A stretch of DNA of 51,244 bases from Myxococcus vastator (GCF_010894475.1 NZ_JAAIYB010000006.1:1-51244); one strand, 5' to 3'; shown: positions 42,955-51,227, counted from the first letter of the stretch. Program-made: numbers and translations. Notes: generated by a model not told the origin, from the sequence alone.

Positions 42955-44865
42955 ATGATGCACTGCAACAGGTGGGGCGCGCTCCTGCTGGCCGGTCTGG
43001 TGGCCGGCTGCGGGGAGTCCGCGTTCGAAGCGCAGCAGGGTTCGACGGAAGAGACGGCCGTCATCAGCCAGCAGCTCAGCTCGTCCACGCGGCCCGGCAT
43101 GGGCGCCACCGTCTATGCGGGTGGCACCACGTTCCGGACCTGGGCACCGCTGGCGAGCCGGGTGTTCGTCTCCGGCGATTTCAACGGCTGGGGCACCTGG
43201 ATTGAGCTGGGCAACGAGTTCAACGGCAACTTCTCCGGCGACGTCGCGGGCGCGGTGAAGGGCCAGAAGTACAAGTTCATCACCCGCAACCAGTGGGGCA
43301 GCGACGCGTGGCGGGCGGACCCCCGCTCGGCGTGGCAGGAGAACTCCACTGGCTCCAGCATCATCTACGACCACGGCGAGTACTGGTGGAACGCGCAGCA
43401 GTTCAGCACGCCGGCCTTCAACGAGATGATCATCTACGAGCTGCACGTCGGCACGTTCAATGACTCGCCTGGCTGGGGCCCCGGCAACTGGAACAGCGCG
43501 ATTGCCAGGCTCAACCACATCCGGGACCTGGGCGCGAACATGGTCAAGGTCATGCCCGCGTACGAGTTCGCCGGTGACTTCTCCTGGGGCTACAACGCGG
43601 CCTTCCCGTTCGCGCCGGAGAGCGCCTACGGCCACCCCAACGACATGAAGCGCTTCGTGGACGAGGCGCACATGCGCGGCATCGGCGTCATCTTCGACGT
43701 GGTGCACAACCACTACGGCCCCAGCGACCTGCCCATGTGGTGCTTCAGCGGTGACTGCCTGGGCTCGGGCGGCGAGTACTTCTACAACGACTCGCGCAAG
43801 AGCACGCCGTGGGGGGACACGCGTCCGGACTACGGCCGCCCCGAGGTGCGCGCGTACATCCGCGACTCGATGATGAACCTGCTCCACAACTTCCGTGGCG
43901 ACGGCCTGCGCTGGGACGCCACCAAGTACATGCGCACGCAGAATGGCAGCGACGCCACCGCCATCCCCGACGCGTGGCGCGTGTTCCGCTCCATCAACCG
44001 GGAAATCAACTCCACGCAGCCCTGGAAGATCAGCATCGCCGAGGACTTCGGCGGCGGTGACTCCATCACCAACGGCTCCTCGTCCGACACCTCGGGCGGC
44101 GCGGACTTCGACTCGCAGTGGGGCGGCGACTTCGTGCACGCCATCCGCGCGGCGGTCATCGCGCCGAACGACAGCGGCCGTGACATGAACTCGGTGAAGA
44201 ACGCCATCACCCAGCGCTACAGCGGGCGGCACACCGCGCGCGTCATCTACTCGGAGAGCCACGACGAAGTGGCCAACGGCAAGGCGCGCGTCCCGGAGGA
44301 GATCTGGCCGGGCAACGCGGGCAGCTGGGCCGCCAAGAAGCGCTCCACGCTGGCCGCGGGCGTCGTCTTCACCTCGCCCGGCATCCCCATGATCTTCCAG
44401 GGGCAGGAGTTCCTCGAGGACGGCTACTTCCAGGACACGGACCCGGTGGACTGGGGCAAGAACAGCACCTACGGCGGCATCCGGACGCTGTACCGCGACC
44501 TCATCCGCCTGCGCCGCAACTGGTTCAACAACACGCGCGGCCTGCGCGGCGGCAACGTCAACGTCCACCACGTCAACAACAGCGGCAAGGTGATTGCGTA
44601 CCACCGTTGGGAGAGCGGCGGGCCGGGGGATGACGTCGTCATCGTCGCCAACTTCAGCGGCACGTACTTCCCCAGCTACAACATCGGCTTCCCGCGCGGG
44701 GGCATGTGGTACACGCGCTTCAACAGCGACTGGAACGGGTACTCGGGCGACTTCGGCAACACGGCATCGATTGACACCGTGGCCTACAGCGGCGCGAAGG
44801 ACGGCCTGTCGCACAACGCGTCGTTCGCCATCGGTCCCTACTCGCTGGTCATCTTCTCGCAGTAG
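42955..44865 (+). CDS. GH13 alpha-amylase-family lipoprotein with N-terminal branching-enzyme-like Ig domain
   Basis: 636 aa; GGAGG ribosome site; ATG 42958 is a possible alternative. Lipobox Cys19 ('LVAGC'). After an acidic, Ser/Gln-rich spacer a CBM48-type domain spans about 45-150 ('TTFRTWAPLASRVFVSGDFN'). The GH13 barrel has 'VIFDVVHNHYGPSD', nucleophile D321 in 'DGLRWDATKY', acid/base E363 in 'SIAEDF', and D437 in 'SESHDEVANG'. The domain order resembles glycogen-branching or maltooligosyl trehalose enzymes, but lipid anchoring and the compact C-terminal sandwich favour an extracellular hydrolase or transglycosylase. It stands alone, divergent from the nucleotidase gene and 16 kb from the maltodextrin locus. 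Confidence 0.85.
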   Translation: MMHCNRWGALLLAGLVAGCGESAFEAQQGSTEETAVISQQLSSSTRPGMGATVYAGGTTFRTWAPLASRVFVSGDFNGWGTWIELGNEFNGNFSGDVAGAVKGQKYKFITRNQWGSDAWRADPRSAWQENSTGSSIIYDHGEYWWNAQQFSTPAFNEMIIYELHVGTFNDSPGWGPGNWNSAIARLNHIRDLGANMVKVMPAYEFAGDFSWGYNAAFPFAPESAYGHPNDMKRFVDEAHMRGIGVIFDVVHNHYGPSDLPMWCFSGDCLGSGGEYFYNDSRKSTPWGDTRPDYGRPEVRAYIRDSMMNLLHNFRGDGLRWDATKYMRTQNGSDATAIPDAWRVFRSINREINSTQPWKISIAEDFGGGDSITNGSSSDTSGGADFDSQWGGDFVHAIRAAVIAPNDSGRDMNSVKNAITQRYSGRHTARVIYSESHDEVANGKARVPEEIWPGNAGSWAAKKRSTLAAGVVFTSPGIPMIFQGQEFLEDGYFQDTDPVDWGKNSTYGGIRTLYRDLIRLRRNWFNNTRGLRGGNVNVHHVNNSGKVIAYHRWESGGPGDDVVIVANFSGTYFPSYNIGFPRGGMWYTRFNSDWNGYSGDFGNTASIDTVAYSGAKDGLSHNASFAIGPYSLVIFSQ

Positions 44866-44881
44866 CGCCTGACGGTGCCGG

Positions 44882-44908
44882 GCGCCCGGGGTGGAGTCTC
44901 CCGGGCGC
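44882..44908. terminator. Hairpin between convergent genes
   Basis: GCGCCCGGG and CCCGGGCGC with a 9-base loop, between the stops at 44865 and 44920. Confidence 0.5.
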
Positions 44909-44919
44909 TCGCTTGCGCC

Positions 44920-45660
44920 TCAGACGTTGTAGCGCCGGCCCTGCGCGAGCGGTTCAATGACGCTCGCGCTGGTGTCGAAGTCATCCGGGTAGTGGATGAG
45001 CCGCATCCGGGCGCGCAGCTCGGCGGGCAGCGCCGCCAGCTTCTCGTAGGGTGTGTGCACGCCATGGTTCGTCTCATGGATGATGAGGTCCGCCTTGGAG
45101 AGCCAGTCGATGAGGCCCTCGTCGTAGGCGGTGTCCGCGCTGTACCCCAGGCAGCGGCCCCCCGCGTGGATGCGCAGCGCGGTGGTGGGGACGTGGTGGT
45201 ACGTCATCCGGCTCTCGATGAGGAAGGGCCCGTGCCGCACGGCGGCCTCCGTGGAGAGCGGCGTGTGGTCGAAGTAGTCCTCGAAGTGCTTGTCGTTCGG
45301 CGGCTCCCCGCGCCGCTCGATGAGGCACTCCATGCCCGCGGCCAGGTTTCCTTCCCACAGTCGGTCCGCGACGGCGGGGTGGGCCAGCACCTCCAGCTTC
45401 CGCTGCAGGACGAAGAAGGAGAAGTAGCCCAGGCTCTCCAGGCCCGACGCGTGGTCCGCGTGCAGGTGGGTGAGGGCCACGGCGCTGACGCGGTCCGCGT
45501 CCAGGGGCACGCCGGAGGACTCGGACGCCTCGCGCATCATCTTCCGGATGGGGTGCGGGCAGTCCACCAGCAGGACCTGGTCCTCCGCCTCCACGGCGAA
45601 GCAGGACGAATAGCGCAGGGCGGAGAAGGCGTCGCCGATGCCAAGGGTGATGAAGGACAT
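44920..45660 (-). CDS. Metallo-beta-lactamase-fold hydrolase
   Basis: 246 aa. 'VALTHLHADHASGLESL' is the HxHxDH metal motif, 'YSADTAYDEG' supplies the bridging Asp, and 'DLIIHETNHG' and 'IHYPDDFD' the later ligands. No signal peptide. The sequence 'GIGDAFSALRYSSCFAVEA' at the start is like RNase Z/PhnP-type members of the superfamily, but a definite substrate cannot be named. The gene begins 2 bp after the coaD stop and is the last gene of the TetR-headed operon. Confidence 0.82.
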   Translation of the reverse strand: MSFITLGIGDAFSALRYSSCFAVEAEDQVLLVDCPHPIRKMMREASESSGVPLDADRVSAVALTHLHADHASGLESLGYFSFFVLQRKLEVLAHPAVADRLWEGNLAAGMECLIERRGEPPNDKHFEDYFDHTPLSTEAAVRHGPFLIESRMTYHHVPTTALRIHAGGRCLGYSADTAYDEGLIDWLSKADLIIHETNHGVHTPYEKLAALPAELRARMRLIHYPDDFDTSASVIEPLAQGRRYNV

Positions 45661-45662
45661 GC

Positions 45663-46160
45663 TCAAGGCAGGCTCCGGAGGGAAGGGTCGAGTCGCTCCC
45701 GAAGCTTCGCCGCGACGGCCGGTGGACAGAAGGCGGAAACGTCCTCGCCGCGCGCCACGCGCGCCTTGAGTCCGCTGCTGCTCACCTCGGCCAGGTGGGC
45801 TTCGGCTGGAAGGAAGAGGGTGGACAGCTCGGGCGCCAGCGCGCGGTTGTTCTGCGCCAGCGTCGTCTCGAACTGGGCGTCCGTGGCGCCGCGCACGCCT
45901 CGCAGCAGGACGCTGGCGCCGATGTCCCGCGCGAAGTCGACGATGAGCCCCTGCGTGCGGGCCACGGTGACGTTGGGATGGTGCGCCACGGCCTCGCGCA
46001 GGAGGGCCACGCGCTCGTCGGCGGACAGCAGGCCCTCCTTGTCCGGGTTGACGGCCACCACCACGACGACGTGGCCGAAGAGGCGGGCCGCCTGCCGGAC
46101 GACGGACATGTGGCCGGCGGTGACGGGGTCGAAGCTGCCGGCGTAGACGGCGATGGTCAT
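45663..46160 (-). CDS. coaD: Pantetheine-phosphate adenylyltransferase
   Basis: 165 aa, the standard length. It transfers AMP from ATP to 4'-phosphopantetheine, the penultimate step of coenzyme A synthesis. The nucleotidyltransferase motifs are complete: 'YAGSFDPVTAGHM' (with the TxGH site), 'LLRGVRGATDAQFE' and 'EVSSSGLKARVARGE' in place of the ISSTxxR-like motif. Its ATG overlaps the transporter stop (TGATG). Finding an essential housekeeping gene inside a TetR-headed operon is unusual; it may also have an internal promoter, but none is evident. Confidence 0.94.
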   Translation of the reverse strand: MTIAVYAGSFDPVTAGHMSVVRQAARLFGHVVVVVAVNPDKEGLLSADERVALLREAVAHHPNVTVARTQGLIVDFARDIGASVLLRGVRGATDAQFETTLAQNNRALAPELSTLFLPAEAHLAEVSSSGLKARVARGEDVSAFCPPAVAAKLRERLDPSLRSLP

Positions 46161-47371
46161 CACGACACCTCGGGAGCGGCCTCGGAGGCCAGGCTCCGGG
46201 GCGGGTGGAAGGTGAGGGCGGCGTACAGTGTGCCCGCCGCGCACAGGAACGCGGCCAGCGTGAAGTGGCCGGCGTAGCCCAGGGCCTGGGCGCTGAAGCC
46301 ACTCAGCGCGGCGGCGGCGCCCGTGGCCAGCACCACCAGGGAGGCCTGCACGGTGTAGTCCGTGGCGGCGTGCTCCGGGCGGCAGGCGTCCATCATCGCG
46401 GTGAAGACGGCCGCGGTGGCCATGCCGCTGGCCACGTGCTCGACGCCGCAGACGAGGGTGAGCACGGGCAGGGACGTGGGGCCTTGGGCCGCCAGGGCGT
46501 AGAGCAGCACCGCGCCGGCCTGGAGGACGCCAAAGACGAGCAGCGCCCGGCGCCGTCCGAGCCGCACCACCAGTCCGCCGCCCAGCAGCGCGCCCACGAG
46601 CCCCGCGGTGAAGCCCACGCCGCCGAGCATCCAGCCGATGGACGTCAGCGACAGGCCCACGTCGACCAGGAAGGTGCGCAGCATCCCGGTGGCCAGGGCT
46701 TCACCCGCCTTGTAGACGACGAGCAGCGTGAGCCACGCGCCAGCCCCTGGACGCTTCAGCCACCACCGCAGTCCCAGGCTCTGCGCGGGCGGCGGCGCGG
46801 TGTGCGGCTCGCGGAAGCGGGCGATGGGTACGGTGGCCAGGAGCAGCAGCGCGCCCAGCGCGAGGAACGTGGGGCGCCAGCCCACCGCGTCGAAGACGGC
46901 GAGCATCACGCCTCCGCCCAGAATCATCCCGACGCGGTAGGCCGCCACCTGGACGCCGTTGCCCCAGCCGCGCTCGGATGGCGCGAGCAGCTCCACCGCC
47001 AGTCCGTCCGTGGCCACGTCCTGCGTGGCGGCCAGGAGGTTGATGCCCAGCACCGCGGCCATCAGCAGTCGCGTGTCCAGGCCGCCTTCGGGGAGCGCGA
47101 GCGCGAGCAGGAGCCCCGATGACAGGCACTGCAGCGGCAGGATGTAGCCGCGCCGCCGGCCCCACCTCGCCGAGCCGTGCCGGTCCATGGGCGGGGCCCA
47201 GAGGAACTTGAGCGCCCAGGGCAGGGCCAGCAGGTGTGCCAGTCCGATGGAGGGCAGCGACAGGCCCTGGTGGCGCAGCAGCACGGGCAGGGCCTGGGTG
47301 AAGAAGCCGAACGGGAGCCCCTGCGACAGGTAGAGGCTGGAGAGCAGCCCCAGCTTGGTGGCCATCCTCAT
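46160..47371 (-). CDS. AmpG-like MFS transporter (PAT family)
   Basis: 403 aa with about twelve membrane helices. 'LYLSQGLPFGFFTQALPVLLR', 'WALKFLWAPPMDRHG' and 'LAATQDVATDGLAVELL' are hallmarks of the AmpG/peptide-acetyl-CoA transporter family. AmpG proteins import anhydro-muropeptides released in cell-wall recycling; other members carry acetyl-CoA or siderophore-like cargo. Its start overlaps the TetR stop (ATGA), so the repressor and transporter are made together. The substrate may be the ligand that releases the repressor, which is inference. Confidence 0.85.
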   Translation of the reverse strand: MRMATKLGLLSSLYLSQGLPFGFFTQALPVLLRHQGLSLPSIGLAHLLALPWALKFLWAPPMDRHGSARWGRRRGYILPLQCLSSGLLLALALPEGGLDTRLLMAAVLGINLLAATQDVATDGLAVELLAPSERGWGNGVQVAAYRVGMILGGGVMLAVFDAVGWRPTFLALGALLLLATVPIARFREPHTAPPPAQSLGLRWWLKRPGAGAWLTLLVVYKAGEALATGMLRTFLVDVGLSLTSIGWMLGGVGFTAGLVGALLGGGLVVRLGRRRALLVFGVLQAGAVLLYALAAQGPTSLPVLTLVCGVEHVASGMATAAVFTAMMDACRPEHAATDYTVQASLVVLATGAAAALSGFSAQALGYAGHFTLAAFLCAAGTLYAALTFHPPRSLASEAAPEVS

Positions 47372-47976
47372 GCGTCCTCCTTCGCGCCGGCCGAGTCCAG
47401 CAGCCCCGCGGCCATGCGCTTCACCGTGCTGGCGGCGGAGCCCGCGGGAACGAGCCCCGGGACGCTGGCGGCGAGCACGAAGTAGCCCTGCACGGCGGCG
47501 AACAGCCCGGCGGCCAGCGCGGGCGCCTTGCGCCGCCCCACCACGGCGGCGACGAGCGACGTCAGGTGCTCCAGGTCGGCGCGCACCACCTGCTCGTAGA
47601 CGGCTTGGACTTCGGGCTGACGGATGGCCTCCGCGCTGATGGTGACCCAGCTCGCGACGGCCGCCGGGGCCGCGTCGTCGCCCGTGGCGAGGAAGGCCTC
47701 CACGAAGGCCTCCACGCGGGCTCGGGCGTCCGGGCCCTTCACCCGCTCCAGCCGCGCCGCCACCCGCTGCCGCGCCCGCGCCGCGAGCTGCTCCACCAGC
47801 GTGAGGAGAATCTCCTGCTTGTCGCTGAAGTGGTAGTGCACCAGCCCCGGGCTCAACCCCGCCGCCTTCGCGATTTCACCCACGGAGGCGCGCTCGTAGC
47901 CGCGCTCCGACATGACCTTCAGCAGGCCCGCGACAATCTGCTGACGGCGCTCCTCGGTGTTGGATGGACGGGGCAT
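47368..47976 (-). CDS. TetR-family transcriptional regulator
   Basis: 202 aa. The N-terminal helix-turn-helix is typical: 'ERRQQIVAGLLKVMSERGYE' and 'SVGEIAKAAGLSPGLVHYHF' with the following 'SDKQEILLTLVE'. The C-terminal ligand domain is like that of BetI-type regulators. It heads an operon with a transporter, coaD and a metallo-beta-lactamase-fold gene. A long palindrome lies five bases before its start codon, so it very probably represses its own operon and may also affect the divergent gene at 48103. Confidence 0.92.
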   Translation of the reverse strand: MPRPSNTEERRQQIVAGLLKVMSERGYERASVGEIAKAAGLSPGLVHYHFSDKQEILLTLVEQLAARARQRVAARLERVKGPDARARVEAFVEAFLATGDDAAPAAVASWVTISAEAIRQPEVQAVYEQVVRADLEHLTSLVAAVVGRRKAPALAAGLFAAVQGYFVLAASVPGLVPAGSAASTVKRMAAGLLDSAGAKEDA

Positions 47977-47981
47977 GATGG

Positions 47982-48017
47982 CCTGTTTATTGGTTGATTG
48001 ACCAACCTATAAACAGG
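47982..48017. promoter_or_regulatory. 36-bp palindrome, probable TetR operator
   Basis: The left half begins CCTGTTTAT then GGTTG; the right half ends ATAAACAGG preceded by CAACC. Fifteen of eighteen positions are symmetric. It sits 5 bp before the TetR start, in the gap shared with the divergent gene at 48103. The length would suit two dimers or a single extended site. Confidence 0.8.
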
Positions 48018-48102
48018 GCAGGGCCGGACGTCAATCCCACCTGCCCCCGGGGGCGAGTGCCCGAATATGGATGGCGTCCCAGGCGCTGCTAGCGTGGGGT
48101 GC

Positions 48103-48537
48103 ATGACACGAACCGCCCTCCGCCGCCGCACGGTGATGCTGACGGGAGTCATGGTGGGCCTCTGCCTGGGCGTGCCGGGAGCCACCTGGGCCCTGCCGCC
48201 GCCGTGCGGCCCCAATGACCCGCCTGTTTCCTGCGACGCGAAGATGGTCGCTCTGAAGGTACAGGATGGCCGGGGGACAACCGCCCTCCGCGTCGAGTCC
48301 GGAAACGAGGTCCATGTGCGCTGGCCTGACTGGAAGGGCACGTTGCGCGTGGTGACGACTCGCAATGATTCTGGGAGCTACGAGGTCTCCGTGGGATTGC
48401 CGGGAGAGACTGCGTCCCTGAAGCGCGCGGTCCTCAAGAAGAAAGGAGCGGCGCTCACGCTCGTTCCCGGCAAAGACGTGCCCGCGGGCTACTTCGGCGC
48501 GGCGGGGCACCCCGTGAAGTTCATTCTCGATGAATGA
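48103..48537 (+). CDS. Exported protein of unknown function (144 aa)
   Basis: Start at ATG 48103. An N-terminal 'LRRRTVMLTG' followed by a hydrophobic core and 'GATWA' before 'LPPPC' is a signal peptide, perhaps of the Tat kind. The mature part (about 115 aa) holds two close Cys ('PPPCGPNDPPVSC') and beta-strand-like segments ('NEVHVRWPDWKGTLRVVTTR', 'SYEVSVGLPG'). No domain was recognised. It is followed after 9 bp by another exported or membrane-anchored protein, so the two probably form an operon, divergent from the TetR-headed one. Confidence 0.65.
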   Translation: MTRTALRRRTVMLTGVMVGLCLGVPGATWALPPPCGPNDPPVSCDAKMVALKVQDGRGTTALRVESGNEVHVRWPDWKGTLRVVTTRNDSGSYEVSVGLPGETASLKRAVLKKKGAALTLVPGKDVPAGYFGAAGHPVKFILDE

Positions 48538-48546
48538 GGTGTGGCC

Positions 48547-49239
48547 ATGAAACTGCTTCGCTTCGCGCTCCTGGGGCTCGTCGTGGCCTTGGCATTCTCC
48601 GCCGGGGTCTGGTTCAGCAGTGATTCCGTCACGTCGCAGGTGCCGGCCGTGCCGGCCGGGGAAGCCGCCGTCCAGGCCTCCGCCGCTGTCGCACCCGCCG
48701 CGCGCCCCGCACCTCGTCCGTCGGAGGCTCCGAAGCGGGCCGCGTCCGTGACCGCGCCGGCGGTGGCACGTGAAGCCACCGTGCTTCGCAGGCTCCCGGA
48801 GCCGGTCACGCCTCCCTCGGTCGAGCCCAAGTCCGAGCAGGACACGGCGCCCGAAGAACGGCCCCTCGCCTTCGCGCCCGAGCTGCCCGAGCCCTTCACG
48901 CCCAAGGGCTTCGAGCGCGTGGCCTTCCGTGCCGCCAACGAGTGCGGGATGGGGCTCGACGTGGTGGCGGTGGACTGCTCCGAATTCCCCTGCATTGCCT
49001 GGACGCAGGCGAAGGACGACACCGTGCGGAAGTTCTCCATGTCGGAGTGCGCCCCCTGGGAAGAAGCCTTCGAGCACCGGACGATGGTCGTCGCGAGTAC
49101 GCAGTCCAAAGAAGGCGGCTCCGGTGCCCGGTACCTGGCGTGGATGCCGCTACCCGTGGACCCCGAACTCCGGCGCATCGCCATGCGGCGCGCCCGGGAG
49201 CGCACCGATGGCATGAAGGAAGCCCTGGGGTTGCGGTAG
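48547..49239 (+). CDS. Membrane-anchored protein with Pro/Ala linker and Cys-bearing C-terminal domain
   Basis: 230 aa from ATG 48547; GTG 48541 is possible. One hydrophobic helix (about 5-22, 'LLRFALLGLVVALAFSAGV') acts as a signal anchor. A low-complexity Ala/Pro/Val linker (about 30-110) should span the periplasm. The C-terminal part (about 120-230) carries four Cys ('NECGMGLDVVAVDCSEFPC' and 'MSECAPW'), likely disulphides. Similar short Cys-bearing domains occur in myxobacterial surface proteins, but no family was recognised. It ends 13 bp from the convergent dioxygenase-like gene. Confidence 0.62.
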   Translation: MKLLRFALLGLVVALAFSAGVWFSSDSVTSQVPAVPAGEAAVQASAAVAPAARPAPRPSEAPKRAASVTAPAVAREATVLRRLPEPVTPPSVEPKSEQDTAPEERPLAFAPELPEPFTPKGFERVAFRAANECGMGLDVVAVDCSEFPCIAWTQAKDDTVRKFSMSECAPWEEAFEHRTMVVASTQSKEGGSGARYLAWMPLPVDPELRRIAMRRARERTDGMKEALGLR

Positions 49240-49252
49240 TCCCCGCGCCGCC

Positions 49253-50083
49253 TCAGGCCGGAACGGCGCCCGCGTGGATGAGGACCTCGCGCACGGAGAC
49301 GAGCGCCTCGATGCCCGCGGCCACCATGTCCGGCACCTCCAGCGCCGGGAAGTGGCTGGTGGCGGGGAGCTTCAGCACGTGGAAGCCCGGATGCGCCACG
49401 CCGAAGTCCACCTGCGCCGCCAGGTAGTCGTGTGACTCCGGCCGCGCATACAGGTGCATCGTGAGCGGCATCGGCTCCAGCGCCGCGAGCGCTCGCAGGG
49501 GAGAGCGCTCGCGGGCGTAGGCCGCTTCAATCTCCCGCCCGGCGCGGGCCCACATGGCTTCGTCGAACGCGCCCATGTCATCACACACGAAGCGGCGGAT
49601 GGCGTCGTCGTCGAGCCCCTCCAGCCAGCCCCGGAGCAGGCCGTCTCGCACCTCGCGCCAGCGCTCCGTCTGGAGCCCTCGCACGGCGCGGAGGAAGGTC
49701 GGGGTGGGCTCGGTGGCAATCCAGTCCAAGAGCACCATCCGCGGCACACGCGCGGGGCCCAACGCCCGCCGCAGCTCGAGCGCCCACCAGCCCGCGTGGG
49801 ACATGGCCACGGGGACGATGTGCCGCGCGCCGCTGGCCTCCACGACCGCGAGCAGGTCCTCCAGCACCGTGGTGCTGTCGAAGTCGGTGCCGCCGCCTTC
49901 GGACTCGCCGTGCCCCCGGAGGTCCACGGACAGGACGCGCCGGAAGGCGGAGCAGCGGGGAAGCAGCTTCTGGAAGCTGGCCCGGGTGGTGCACCACTCT
50001 GGGATGAAGAGGAGCGCGGGCTCGCCCTGGCCCACGTCGTCGTAGCGGATGCGGGCGCCGCCGCGGGTGTGTACTTTCGGCAT
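49253..50083 (-). CDS. Alpha/beta-hydrolase-fold protein like cofactor-free 2,4-dioxygenase HOD
   Basis: 276 aa, GGAGGGG before the ATG. The fold is alpha/beta hydrolase, but the text follows HOD (3-hydroxy-4-oxoquinaldine 2,4-dioxygenase) closely along its length: 'IPEWCTTRASFQKLL', 'VAMSHAGWWALELRRALGP', 'LLDWIATEPTPTFL', 'ERWREVRDGLLRGWLEG' and 'TSHFPALEVPD'. S95-H96, D120, W153 and H244 sit where HOD has its catalytic Ser101-His102, Asp126, Trp160 and His251 (numbers from memory). One difference is Met94 in place of the His before the Ser. HOD-type enzymes open N-heteroaromatic rings, including PQS in the case of AqdC. A plain hydrolase is the alternative. Confidence 0.72.
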   Translation of the reverse strand: MPKVHTRGGARIRYDDVGQGEPALLFIPEWCTTRASFQKLLPRCSAFRRVLSVDLRGHGESEGGGTDFDSTTVLEDLLAVVEASGARHIVPVAMSHAGWWALELRRALGPARVPRMVLLDWIATEPTPTFLRAVRGLQTERWREVRDGLLRGWLEGLDDDAIRRFVCDDMGAFDEAMWARAGREIEAAYARERSPLRALAALEPMPLTMHLYARPESHDYLAAQVDFGVAHPGFHVLKLPATSHFPALEVPDMVAAGIEALVSVREVLIHAGAVPA

Positions 50084-50219
50084 GTCGTCCCCTCCGTGGA
50101 AGCGTTGGTTGGTGCTCGTCGGAGGGTGCGCAGGCCCGGTCCTCATGTCAGCAGGCGACACGGCAGGGGCCGCTCCGGTCGGGCGGAGGGCCGCTGTCTC
50201 AATTATTTCATGTTTCGCG

Positions 50220-50225
50220 TATTAT
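50220..50225 (+). promoter_or_regulatory. Candidate -10 element of the lipoprotein gene
   Basis: TATTAT in an unusually AT-rich stretch (50199-50225), about 43 bp before the lipoprotein start. No good -35 element at 16-18 bp. Confidence 0.35.
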
Positions 50226-50267
50226 CCTGCTTCGTTTCCCGGGATGACCCCGGCAGGAGACATTCGC

Positions 50268-50609
50268 ATGCAACTGAAGTCGCTCATGGGGAGTTGTGTA
50301 CTCGCGGTCGCCGTGCTGCTGGCGGGCTGTGGTGGGACGGAGCTGGAGACGGCCGTCTCCGAGGACCTGGGTGTCCAGGAGAGCGCCATCAGCCTCTGTC
50401 AGCCGGGAGCTCCCTCGGGTTCGCTCTGTGGCAACGGCGGCACCTGCGTCTACGAATATCGGAACCAGACCGCAGCGCCCTGCCGCCCGAAGTGCTCGAC
50501 GAGCGGAACGTGTAGCGGCTCGCAGGTGTGTTGCCCCGGGCCAAACCTCCCGTACTGCATGCCGGCTTACCCGGGTTGCTTGCCGCTCATCCCCCTGCCC
50601 GAGCCGTAG
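50268..50609 (+). CDS. Small Cys-rich lipoprotein (113 aa), unknown function
   Basis: ATG 50268 with GCAGGAGA as ribosome site. The lipobox 'LLAGC' places the lipidated Cys at 21. An acidic spacer ('TAVSEDLGVQESAIS') is followed by a compact domain with ten or so Cys ('SLCGNGGTCVYEY', 'PCRPKCSTSGTC', 'QVCCPGP', 'YCMPAYPGC'), similar in rhythm to EGF-like or knottin folds and to the lipoprotein at 365-658. The spacer text is also like that of the amylase lipoprotein at 42955. It is likely a surface protein; no function can be assigned. A perfect hairpin follows. Confidence 0.72.
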   Translation: MQLKSLMGSCVLAVAVLLAGCGGTELETAVSEDLGVQESAISLCQPGAPSGSLCGNGGTCVYEYRNQTAAPCRPKCSTSGTCSGSQVCCPGPNLPYCMPAYPGCLPLIPLPEP

Positions 50610-50624
50610 CCCGAGCGCGGCGTC

Positions 50625-50651
50625 GCGCTCCGGCGGGAGACGCCGGAGCGC
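50625..50651. terminator. Perfect hairpin between convergent genes
   Basis: GCGCTCCGGCG and CGCCGGAGCGC, 11-bp stem, loop GGAGA, between the lipoprotein stop and the apt stop. Confidence 0.55.
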
Positions 50652-50672
50652 TGCACCGTCCGCAAGCGCCGC

Positions 50673-51227
50673 TCAGAAGGTCAGCAGCGTCGTCACGCGC
50701 TCGCGCCCCAGCCGATTGGGGCCTTCGAGGAAGTCCAGGCTGAGGAGGAAGCTGAAGCCCACCAGCTCGCCGCCGAGCCGGGACACCAGCTTCGCGGTGG
50801 CCTCCGCCGTGCCTCCCGTGGCCAGCACGTCATCCACGACGAGCACGCGCTCGCCCTGGAGGATGGCGTCCTCGTGCATCTCCACGCCGTCGGAGCCGTA
50901 CTCCAGCGAGTAGCGCTCCACCACCGAGCGGTGCGGCAGCTTCCCCGGCTTGCGCGCGGGCACGAAGCCCGCGTTGAGCGCCAGCGCGATGGGGGCGCCC
51001 AGCAGGAAGCCTCGGGCCTCCACGCCCACCACCTTCGTGATGTGCTGCCCCCGGAAGGGCGCCGACATGGCGTTGACGACGCGGCCGAACAGGCGCGGAT
51101 CCGCCAGCACGGGGGTGATGTCCTTGAAGACGATGCCGGGCTTGGGGAAGTCCGGCACGTCCCGGAGCCGGGCCTTCAGGTCGGCGACGAGGGTGGGGTC
51201 GGTCAGGCTCGGGACGGGCAGGTTCAT
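50673..51227 (-). CDS. apt: Adenine phosphoribosyltransferase
   Basis: 184 aa, ATG 51227. It salvages adenine to AMP with PRPP in the cytosol. The PRPP-binding motif 'RVLVVDDVLATGGTAEA' is intact. The N-terminal 'IRDVPDFPKPGIVFKDITP'-type region appears as 'LRDVPDFPKPGIVFKDITP', and 'KVVGVEARGFLLGAPIA' and 'RKPGKLPH' complete the Apt signature. Standard length. It is the last gene in the window, and any upstream partner lies outside. Confidence 0.96.
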   Translation of the reverse strand: MNLPVPSLTDPTLVADLKARLRDVPDFPKPGIVFKDITPVLADPRLFGRVVNAMSAPFRGQHITKVVGVEARGFLLGAPIALALNAGFVPARKPGKLPHRSVVERYSLEYGSDGVEMHEDAILQGERVLVVDDVLATGGTAEATAKLVSRLGGELVGFSFLLSLDFLEGPNRLGRERVTTLLTF

